Translations under genes and position numbers: made by a program
The notes under the pieces: generated by a model
Databases searched by the model: none
What the model saw: the letters and a program-made list of their open reading frames with translations, nothing else
What the model was told of the DNA's origin: nothing
From: Microbacteriaceae bacterium
GTDB taxonomy: Bacteria; Actinomycetota; Actinomycetes; Actinomycetales; Microbacteriaceae
NCBI GenBank assembly: GCA_023254555.1
Contig: JALRLI010000064.1
Span: 1 to 5,587, forward strand
Direction: 5' to 3'
Length of the DNA: 5,587 nucleotides
Part shown: one piece after another, positions 1 to 5,438 of the stretch
Layout: each line of letters opens with the position of its first letter
Numbering within the stretch: position 1 is the stretch's first letter

Positions 1-1077
1 ATGGCGGCGATGAAACCGAGCGATGCTGCCTGGGGCGCTGCCGCTGGAGGGATAACGTTCTTCTTGCTCTCGCTGCTGTTATCGACGGTAGCGCCTAGGC
101 CGCCAGTGGGTTTCAGTATCTTTCACGCCGCAATCATGCCAGCTCTCGTTTCAGCGGTTGGTATCGGTCTCGGCTACCTCGTTCGGAGCATCCAAGATGA
201 CGCTGCGTGGTTCGTCGCATTGAAAGAATGGGGCTTTTCGCGCATTCCATCGAACTACGAGTGGATGTGGCCGGCCGGTCTCATGGGCCTACGGATTGCC
301 GGGGTTGCGTTGCTCGGTTTGGTTGCTGCCAGCTCGTTGGTTTTTACGGTTAATCTGATCGCGCACTATGTCGACGTTATTTCGCTCAGCCAACAACTTC
401 ATGTCGACGTCATTGGCACAATCGTTTTGTTCTTAGTCAATCTTGCCTACCTGCCAACGATGCTTATTTGGACGCTCAGCTGGATTGTTGGCCCAGGGTT
501 CTCACTGGGAATAGGGGCATCAATCTCGCCTGTTGCAGTTGTTGTTGGCCCAGTTCCGGGCATCCCGGTTCTTGGAGCCATTCCGTCGAATGTGAATGGT
601 TTCTCCCTAGCGATTGTGTTGCTCGTGATTGCTTCGGGTGCATTGGCATCGGCTGCTGTGCTGAGATCGCATCGTGCAGCCGGGGGTGATCGGCCGAATC
701 TCAAGGTGATGACTGTCTACGCGCTGAAAGCTTCGGTAGCGGTTGGGATTGTAGTTTGGCTTCTGATGACGCTCGCAGTTGGCTCAATCGGGCCAGATCG
801 TCTCTCGGTTGTTGGTCCTCATCCTTGGCCTGTTGCAGGATTCTCGGCCCTCGAAATATTTGCGGGCGTTGCACTTGGCAGCTGGCTGAGCTTCGTTGAC
901 TGGAACAGAGTTGGTGAGGTGGTTCGCGAGAAGAGCCCGTTGTCGATGAACCCACTGATTAGGCCTCGGGGTCAGCAATCGACTTCTCAGAATCCTGATT
1001 CAGCTTCGGAGTCGACCTTCGAGGTTCGCAGCGCAGCAGAGTTAGACAGTGTCGAGCAGAAGTACGAGTGGGAGTAG
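1..1077 (+). CDS. DUF6350 / PerM-like polytopic membrane protein (C-terminal part)
   Basis: This is a multi-pass inner-membrane protein of the actinobacterial DUF6350 family, which includes M. tuberculosis PerM (Rv0955), linked to cell division and persistence. Hydrophobic segments lie at about residues 12-30, 41-62, 94-118, 137-162, 201-221, 240-261 and 278-298. A charged, Ser/Glu-rich cytoplasmic-type tail follows (about 300-358). The family hallmark is the conserved stretch at about 147-195, with NLAYLP, GPGFSLG, SISP and a GP-x-P-G-x-P-x-LGAIP run. Family members are usually about 400 residues or more, and residue 1 here aligns with the interior of the family. The true start is therefore probably upstream of the window and the first ATG is likely internal; a short version starting at ATG 1 or 10 cannot be excluded. 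The position upstream of purN-purH matches the PerM neighbourhood. The family call is firm, but its biochemical role is not established. Confidence 0.85.
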   Translation: MAAMKPSDAAWGAAAGGITFFLLSLLLSTVAPRPPVGFSIFHAAIMPALVSAVGIGLGYLVRSIQDDAAWFVALKEWGFSRIPSNYEWMWPAGLMGLRIAGVALLGLVAASSLVFTVNLIAHYVDVISLSQQLHVDVIGTIVLFLVNLAYLPTMLIWTLSWIVGPGFSLGIGASISPVAVVVGPVPGIPVLGAIPSNVNGFSLAIVLLVIASGALASAAVLRSHRAAGGDRPNLKVMTVYALKASVAVGIVVWLLMTLAVGSIGPDRLSVVGPHPWPVAGFSALEIFAGVALGSWLSFVDWNRVGEVVREKSPLSMNPLIRPRGQQSTSQNPDSASESTFEVRSAAELDSVEQKYEWE

Positions 1078-1099
1078 TTCGTGTTACGGTAGTTGCGAA

Positions 1100-1190
1100 C
1101 GAACGCGGGAGCTCGGTGTACCGGGCTGAGAGGGAGCCAAACAGGCTTCGACCGTCAAACCTGAACTGGGTAATGCCAGCGTAGGAAGGA
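1100..1190 (+). promoter_or_regulatory. TPP (THI-box) riboswitch
   Basis: This aptamer binds thiamin pyrophosphate in the mRNA leader and normally lowers expression of the gene behind it. The conserved core is present in order. CTGAGA is at 1126-1131, ACCTGA at 1159-1164, and CTGGGTAATGCCAG at 1166-1179, followed by CGTAGGAAGG. Helices that can be drawn by eye are P3 (1112-1116 with 1121-1125, loop TGTA), optional P3a (1135-1138 with 1144-1147), P5 (CTGG 1166-1169 with CCAG 1176-1179), P4 (CCT 1160-1162 with AGG 1183-1185), and a short P2 (around 1105-1108 with 1152-1155). I could not draw a convincing P1, so the 5' boundary is approximate. There is no downstream terminator hairpin. The aptamer runs straight into the ribosome binding site, so control of translation initiation is inferred. 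Confidence 0.95.
1183..1190 (+). promoter_or_regulatory. Shine-Dalgarno of ykoE, inside the riboswitch 3' edge
   Basis: The purine-rich AGGAAGGA contains two overlapping Shine-Dalgarno cores. The first AGG (1183-1185) is also the 3' strand of aptamer helix P4, so TPP binding should hide it from the ribosome. Counted from this first core (AGGA), the GTG at 1194 is 7 bases away. Counted from the second core, the spacer to GTG is only 3 bases and to ATG 1203 is 12 bases. This favours GTG 1194 but does not settle the choice. Confidence 0.75.
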
Positions 1191-1193
1191 ATT

Positions 1194-1793
1194 GTGACAC
1201 TGATGTCGTCGAAAAAAGTATCTTGGCGAGCGATTGATATCGTTACGGCTGCCGTTTTGGGAGTAGCTCTGGGTTTCGTTTTCTTCGCTTGGAATCTGAT
1301 TTACCAGCCAATCACAGCCCCTCTCGAGGCTGTGGTTCCAGGGCTCGGCGCCCTGTTGTACGGGGTCTGGCTGCTCGCGGCGACGATGGCTGCGGCAATC
1401 ATCCGCAAACCAGGTGCCGCTCTCTTCGCCGAACTCGTTGCCGCAAGTGTCTCGGCACTGCTGGGTGCATCGTGGGGGATTCTCACGCTTGAGTCTGCGC
1501 TGGTGCAAGGGCTGGGTGCTGAGATCGTGCTACTCGTCTTCGCGTACCGAATTTTCAGGCCCTGGGCGATCGTGCTCGCTGGAGCGGGCGCTGGTCTCGC
1601 CATGGGTATCAACGATATCTTCATCTGGTACCCCGGTGCCAAGCCCGAATTCATTGCTATCTATGTCGGCTCAGCTCTGATTTCCGGCGCGGTTATCGCC
1701 GGTTTGGGTGGCTGGCGGCTTGCGAAGGCGATCGCCCAGACCGGAGTGCTCTCGCGTTTTCAGATAGGGCAAGAGGCAGCAAAGCCAGTCTGA
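1194..1793 (+). CDS. ykoE: YkoE, S component of a thiamin/HMP ECF transporter
   Basis: This is the substrate-capturing membrane subunit of an energy-coupling factor transporter. The YkoE family is TPP-riboswitch-associated and was predicted by comparative genomics to import the thiamin pyrimidine HMP or a related thiamin compound. The 199-residue length is normal. Family features are the N-terminal WRAIDIVTAAVLGVALG region (11-27), WNLIY (33-37), LLYGVWLL (54-61), the strongly conserved IIRKPGAALFAELVAASVSA region (69-88) and VQGLGAE (104-110). About six hydrophobic segments are visible, near 12-32, 50-70, 80-97, 103-118, 124-145 and 153-173. The start is GTG, with ATG 1203 (residue 4) as the alternative. 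The riboswitch lies directly upstream and the ATPase/EcfT gene begins 7 bases downstream. The family is certain; which thiamin-related substrate is carried cannot be read from the sequence. Confidence 0.93.
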   Translation: MTLMSSKKVSWRAIDIVTAAVLGVALGFVFFAWNLIYQPITAPLEAVVPGLGALLYGVWLLAATMAAAIIRKPGAALFAELVAASVSALLGASWGILTLESALVQGLGAEIVLLVFAYRIFRPWAIVLAGAGAGLAMGINDIFIWYPGAKPEFIAIYVGSALISGAVIAGLGGWRLAKAIAQTGVLSRFQIGQEAAKPV

Positions 1794-1800
1794 TATTCCC

Positions 1801-4005
1801 GTGACGATTCAACTGACGGATTGGGGGTGGCGTTACGCCACTCGCAAAGACTGGGCGCTTAAAAACGTCACACTCTCCATTGAGCCAGGTGAGCGCATTC
1901 TGCTGCTTGGTGGATCTGGCTCTGGCAAGTCGACGCTCCTGAGAGCATTGGCGGGGCTGCTCAACGACGAGTCACTCGGTGAGAGCCGTGGGAATTTCGA
2001 GATGAAGAATGCTCAACCGGGACTCCTCTTACAAGACCCCATCAATCAGATCATGGCCGAAGAAGTTGGAGCCGACGTTGCCTTTGGCTGCGAAAATCTC
2101 GGAGTGCAGGCGGCGGAGATATGGCCGCGGGTGAACAGCGCACTTGATGACGTGTCGCTTCGCGTGAGGCTCAACCACAACACCTCCAGGCTGTCTGGTG
2201 GACAGCAGCAAAGACTCGCTTTGGCAGGTCTCTTAGCGATGCAGCCCAGTGTCTTGTTGCTCGACGAACCGTCTTCGATGCTCGATCCCGCCGGCAGTGC
2301 CAGGTTGCGAGAGTCGGTCTCAAAGGCCGTGTCCGGCCGAAGTAGCACCATGGTCATCGTCGAACACCAATTTGAACGCTGGCTCGACCTCGTAGATCGC
2401 GTAGTCGTCCTCGGAGACGGCGGGCGAGTAGTCGCTGATGGCGATACGGATCAGATTTTTAGTGCGCATCAAGCCACACTTCAAGAACTGGGAATTTGGC
2501 TTCCTCAACCCACGGAGCGCAACCTCTCTTCAACCATCCCAGCGGCTTCGACTCGCCGGGTGACTCGTGGTGAGACACCGACGCTGAGTACACACGGCCT
2601 GAGCGCCGGGTTTCAGGGGGAAGTGGTTGCTCGATTCGATGAAGACCTCGCGCTACTTCCCGGAAAAAACTATGTCATCTCCGCTCCCAACGGCACCGGC
2701 AAGACAGCATTAGCACTCACCCTTGCAGGGCTTCTGCCCCCAGTTTCAGGCGTCGTGCGCACCGAAGGCCGTGTCAGTATTGCGATGCAAATTCCCGACC
2801 ACCAATTCGTTGCGAAGACGGTTGGTGACGAATTGACGCTGAGTCTGCGAGGTGTTGCTGAAGGTTACGAAGATCTGGAGCGTCGGGTGCGCGGGCTTGC
2901 GATGACCCTGCGTCTCGAAGGGCTGCTCGACGCACATCCACTCGCCCTGTCAGGTGGACAGAAGCGTCGGCTGTCAGTGGGGCTGGCCTTGGCCGAGAAG
3001 TCACCTGTGATCATCCTCGATGAGCCGACATTCGGACAGGACGCACACACCTGGTCGGAGCTGGTTGAGCTTATGCGAACGCACAGAGTCGCTGACTCAA
3101 CGCTGATTGTCATCACGCATGATCAGGGACTGGCTCAAGCTATTGGCGATTTCATGATAGAACTTGTGGCATCCCCGGATGCCACCGACCAGCAACTGGC
3201 GTCTGGGCAGAACCCGCGCGAGCGTGAGGGTAAGGCTGAACGGGTGCCACCAATCTGGCGAGTGAGCCCGCTCGCGAAGTTGGCCGCAAGCGGAGTAATT
3301 GCGCTGGCGCTTTTGGCAACACTTGATGCGGTTTCTGCGTCGGTGGCTCTCTTACTCGAATTGCCACTGCTGTTTTTTGCCGGACTCAGCGCTCGTGGGC
3401 TGATTGCCCGCCTGGCTGTTCTCATTAGCGCAGCGGTCCTCACCGGGGTGACGATTTCGCTCTACGGTGACGGTTCAGGTCGGGTGTACTTCACCTTCGG
3501 GTTGATTGAGGTTTCTGACGGCTCCCTGGCGTTGGCGTTAGCTTCAGCGCTTCGTGTGCTTGCGATTGCGCTGCCTGCAGTGGTTCTCTTCGCGACGGTC
3601 AAAGCACAAGCGCTGGGTGAAAGCCTCGGTCAGCGCACCAGACTGCCAATCCGATTCGTGCTCGGCACAACCGTGGCATTTCGGCTGATTTCTGTTGTCG
3701 CCGATGACTGGAGAACGCTCCAAATGGCTCGAATCTCGAGGGGGTTGCCAGCAGCAAAAGGAGTACGCAACTTTTTTTCCGCGTCGTTCGCGCTTTTGAT
3801 TCTCACCCTCAGGCGAGCGGAAACAATCTCGCTTGCGATGCAAGTGCGAGGTTTTGACGCGATTACAGATCGAACCTGGGCCACGCCATCCCGATTCGCA
3901 TGGCCGGAATGGCTGCTGATAGCCATCGGGTTCAGCATCGCAGCGGCCTCGCTCGCTGCGGCAATCTCCTGCCAAACGTTCAATTTCGTTTTGGGGGTCT
4001 TGTGA
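1801..4005 (+). CDS. Fused ECF transporter protein: two ATPases plus EcfT (YkoD-YkoC fusion)
   Basis: This single 734-residue chain supplies the whole energising module for YkoE: two ABC ATPase domains and the transmembrane coupling subunit. ATPase 1 (about 1-232) has Walker A GGSGSGKST (37-45), Q-loop Q78, signature LSGGQQQR (131-138), Walker B LLLDEP (152-157) and switch His189. ATPase 2 (about 262-455) has Walker A APNGTGKT (295-302), Q330, LSGGQKRR (383-390), Walker B IILDEP (404-409) and His440. Both sites look catalytically complete. Hydrophilic linkers lie at about 235-260 and 457-488. The C-terminal EcfT domain (about 488-734) has several hydrophobic spans and two Arg-Gly coupling motifs, ARISRG (643-648) and MQVRGF (680-685). 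In Bacillus subtilis these functions are split between YkoD (two ATPases) and YkoC (EcfT). GTG 1801 is the natural start because the first ABC strand begins there; no clear Shine-Dalgarno is seen, so coupling to ykoE translation is likely. Confidence 0.92.
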   Translation: MTIQLTDWGWRYATRKDWALKNVTLSIEPGERILLLGGSGSGKSTLLRALAGLLNDESLGESRGNFEMKNAQPGLLLQDPINQIMAEEVGADVAFGCENLGVQAAEIWPRVNSALDDVSLRVRLNHNTSRLSGGQQQRLALAGLLAMQPSVLLLDEPSSMLDPAGSARLRESVSKAVSGRSSTMVIVEHQFERWLDLVDRVVVLGDGGRVVADGDTDQIFSAHQATLQELGIWLPQPTERNLSSTIPAASTRRVTRGETPTLSTHGLSAGFQGEVVARFDEDLALLPGKNYVISAPNGTGKTALALTLAGLLPPVSGVVRTEGRVSIAMQIPDHQFVAKTVGDELTLSLRGVAEGYEDLERRVRGLAMTLRLEGLLDAHPLALSGGQKRRLSVGLALAEKSPVIILDEPTFGQDAHTWSELVELMRTHRVADSTLIVITHDQGLAQAIGDFMIELVASPDATDQQLASGQNPREREGKAERVPPIWRVSPLAKLAASGVIALALLATLDAVSASVALLLELPLLFFAGLSARGLIARLAVLISAAVLTGVTISLYGDGSGRVYFTFGLIEVSDGSLALALASALRVLAIALPAVVLFATVKAQALGESLGQRTRLPIRFVLGTTVAFRLISVVADDWRTLQMARISRGLPAAKGVRNFFSASFALLILTLRRAETISLAMQVRGFDAITDRTWATPSRFAWPEWLLIAIGFSIAAASLAAAISCQTFNFVLGVL

Positions 4006-4565
4006 TGCACGCATCGATGTTCAAAAAACAACCGGTTGTGCTCATTGATGGTCGAGCTGGGGCAGGTAAAACCTCACTCGCAGCTTTTCTCGCCCACGAG
4101 ATACAGACCAGGTATTCAGTGGCTGTCCAAGTCATTCATATGGATGACCTGACACAGGGATGGGATGGCCTCGCTTCGGCGAGTGCTCAGGTGGCGCAGA
4201 TCATCGAGCAACGAACATGGCAGCGTTACGACTGGATCAGCGGAACCCTCGCAGAGCAGCATCGGATTGTGCCTGACTTTCCACTCATCATCGAGGGGTG
4301 CGGCGCAATCTCGAATGCCAGTGCTGATCTGGCCGATTTTCGAATCTGGGTTGAATGCGACGATGGCCTTCGGAGGGAGAGAGCCATCGCCCGCGATGGG
4401 GCACTGTTTGAGCCGCACTGGGAAGTTTGGGCAGACCAAGAGCTACAAATCATGAAAACTCAGCGCCCCATGGCGCATGCCGACCTCGTGTGGCACAGCG
4501 AACGCGATAAACTCGCAGAGTGCTCAAACTCGTTGTTCTTATCTCTGGATCAGGTAGCAACCTAA
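4005..4565 (+). CDS. P-loop ATPase, uridine-kinase-like, putative salvage kinase (function unknown)
   Basis: This 186-residue protein resembles a family of small actinobacterial ATP-binding proteins often labelled uridine kinase or AAA ATPase. I know of no proven substrate. Visible motifs are Walker A GRAGAGKT (16-23), HMDDL (45-49) in the place of the kinase acidic pair, GWDGL (52-56), YDW (75-77), IIEGCGA (95-101) as the Walker B-like strand, a lid-like RRERAIARDG (123-132) and HWEVW (138-142). This arrangement suggests a phosphotransferase for a small molecule rather than a transporter ATPase. ATG 4005 overlaps the upstream TGA by one base and has GGGGG at 3993-3997 seven bases before it. 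The upstream in-frame ATG 3900 would give a non-homologous tail and a deep overlap; ATG 4017 is a possible later start. The TPP-riboswitch operon context suggests phosphorylation of an imported thiamin compound, which is inference only. Confidence 0.85.
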   Translation: MHASMFKKQPVVLIDGRAGAGKTSLAAFLAHEIQTRYSVAVQVIHMDDLTQGWDGLASASAQVAQIIEQRTWQRYDWISGTLAEQHRIVPDFPLIIEGCGAISNASADLADFRIWVECDDGLRRERAIARDGALFEPHWEVWADQELQIMKTQRPMAHADLVWHSERDKLAECSNSLFLSLDQVAT

Positions 4566-5122
4566 GAGCACTCCTCGAAGCATGCGATTCGGGTTCACTG
4601 CCCGCGACAGTTGTCGCCGTTGGAGCAGACAACCACGCTCCAGGCTTGGCGCACGCCAGAGAGTTTGGCGTCAACACCTTTGTGGTTGAGCCGAGCGAGT
4701 ACGCCAATCGTGAGGCATGGGGTCAAGCGTTTCTGGCTGCAATCGAAACGTATGGGCCAGATCTCGTAGTCAGTGCCGGACTGATGCGCATCCTGCCCGC
4801 AGATGTTGTGAGGGCACTAAGCCCAAGGCTGATCAACACGCATCCAGCGTTACTGCCCCTTTTCCCGGGTGCTCACGCGGTTCGAGATGCACTCGCTGCG
4901 GGGGCCAAGGAGACGGGCGTTACGGTTCATGTCATCGATGAGGGTGTCGATACAGGCCCTGTGATTCGGCAGGCGAAGGTGCAGATTGAACCGGGTGACA
5001 CCGAAACAGAACTTCACGAACGCATCAAAGTGGTTGAACGACAACTGCTGGTTGACGTGATTCGAGATATCGCAGAGAACAACATCAACCTAGAGGAGTT
5101 GAACCCACATGGCAGGCCCTAG
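4520..5122 (+). CDS. purN: Phosphoribosylglycinamide formyltransferase (PurN)
   Basis: This cytosolic enzyme of de novo purine synthesis transfers a formyl group from 10-formyltetrahydrofolate to GAR, giving FGAR. The 200-residue length is typical. It has the N-terminal phosphate-binding ISGSGSNL (8-15), the catalytic INTHPALLP region with Asn106 and His108, FPG (115-117), and HVIDEGVDTGPVI (137-149) with Asp144. These three catalytic residues fall at the same numbers as in the E. coli enzyme, and nothing essential is missing. The GTG start lies 46 bases inside the preceding kinase-like gene. It cannot be placed later without removing the first beta strand, and there is only a weak purine stretch (GCAGAG) before it, so translation probably depends on the upstream gene. 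The 3' end overlaps purH by 14 bases. Confidence 0.97.
   Translation: MLKLVVLISGSGSNLRALLEACDSGSLPATVVAVGADNHAPGLAHAREFGVNTFVVEPSEYANREAWGQAFLAAIETYGPDLVVSAGLMRILPADVVRALSPRLINTHPALLPLFPGAHAVRDALAAGAKETGVTVHVIDEGVDTGPVIRQAKVQIEPGDTETELHERIKVVERQLLVDVIRDIAENNINLEELNPHGRP
5093..5098 (+). promoter_or_regulatory. Shine-Dalgarno of purH
   Basis: GAGGAG lies within the end of purN, 10 bases before the purH ATG at 5109. It is stronger than anything seen before purN or the fused ECF gene, and it fixes the purH start. Confidence 0.6.
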
Positions 5123-5438
5123 CCACGATCCAAGTCTTTACGAGCACCGAGACAAGGTTGAGATTCGTCGAGCCCTGTTATCGGTCAGCGATAAGACTGG
5201 CCTGCTCGATTTCGCAGCAGCACTCGCCGAAGCGGGCGTCGAGCTGGTCTCGACCGGGTCTACGGCACAGACCATTCGTGATGCGGGTTTTGCGGTCACA
5301 GATGTCGCTTCAGTGACCGGGTTTCAGGAGTGTCTCGACGGTCGTGTGAAGACACTGCACCCTGGAATCCACGCGGGAATTTTGGCGGATCTTCTGTACC
5401 TGAATGGTTACAGAAGACCTTGGCTAGAATCCATTTGA
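5109..5438 (+). CDS. purH: PurH, N-terminal fragment broken at a sequence junction
   Basis: PurH is the bifunctional AICAR transformylase/IMP cyclohydrolase that completes IMP synthesis, normally about 520 residues. Only the start of the N-terminal IMP cyclohydrolase (MGS-like) domain is present: ALLSVSDKTGL (22-32), STGSTAQTI (48-56), VTGFQECLDGRVKTLHP (69-85) and IHAGILAD (87-94). After Asp94-Leu95 the family sequence should continue through the rest of the domain. Instead the frame reads an unrelated tail (LYLNGYRRPWLESI) and stops at 5436-5438. Homology therefore ends at about 5393, and residues 96-109 are not PurH. The sharp break, with foreign coding sequence in another frame right behind it, points to a joined sequence rather than gradual decay. 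ATG 5109 is supported by GAGGAG at 5093-5098 and by the 14-base overlap with purN. Confidence 0.93.
   Translation: MAGPSHDPSLYEHRDKVEIRRALLSVSDKTGLLDFAAALAEAGVELVSTGSTAQTIRDAGFAVTDVASVTGFQECLDGRVKTLHPGIHAGILADLLYLNGYRRPWLESI
5390..5417 (+). repeat. Inverted repeat at the purH/rsmJ junction
   Basis: TCTTCTGTA (5390-5398) is the exact reverse complement of TACAGAAGA (5409-5417). The stem can be extended inward by CC (5399-5400) with GG (5406-5407) if T5408 is bulged out, leaving a TGAAT loop. It lies on the point where PurH homology stops. It lacks a T-run after the stem, so it does not look like an intrinsic terminator. Much of the right arm reads as good RsmJ coding sequence, so the palindrome may be incidental. 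Confidence 0.6.
5391..5396. other. Junction between actinobacterial and gammaproteobacterial sequence
   Basis: PurH homology is intact up to the Asp-Leu codons ending at 5393. RsmJ homology begins by about 5396, two bases further on in reading phase (codon positions congruent to 2 modulo 3, versus 0 for purH). The sequence to the right is clearly less G+C-rich. No transposase, attachment site, tRNA or target duplication is present. The most economical explanation is a chimeric contig or amplification product. A true recombination event inside purH would destroy an essential biosynthetic gene. Confidence 0.8.

Noticed and set aside
1077..1104. Inverted repeat GTTCGT (1077-1082) with ACGAAC (1099-1104) after the DUF6350 stop, as a terminator
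   Set aside because: The stem is only six base pairs with a 16-base loop, no T-run follows, and the right arm runs into the 5' part of the riboswitch.
1155..1654. Reverse-strand frames opposite the riboswitch and ykoE
   Set aside because: The translations have no family resemblance, and the forward strand is fully explained by the conserved riboswitch core and YkoE motifs.
3900..4004. Longer start (ATG 3900) for the P-loop protein
   Set aside because: The extra 35 residues are an out-of-frame reading of the EcfT C-terminus, do not resemble the kinase-like family, and the ATG at 4005 has a purine-rich GGGGG at a good distance.
3544..4014. Long reverse-strand open frame of 156 codons opposite the EcfT domain
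   Set aside because: It is a shadow of the real gene: the protein is rich in Arg, Cys and Glu with no recognisable motif, has no supporting context, and the forward frame is a clear ECF protein.
5109..5438. A genuine short 109-residue purH-derived protein or domesticated pseudogene
   Set aside because: The tail after residue 95 is rsmJ sequence read in the wrong frame, so the short product results from the join and not from purH evolution.
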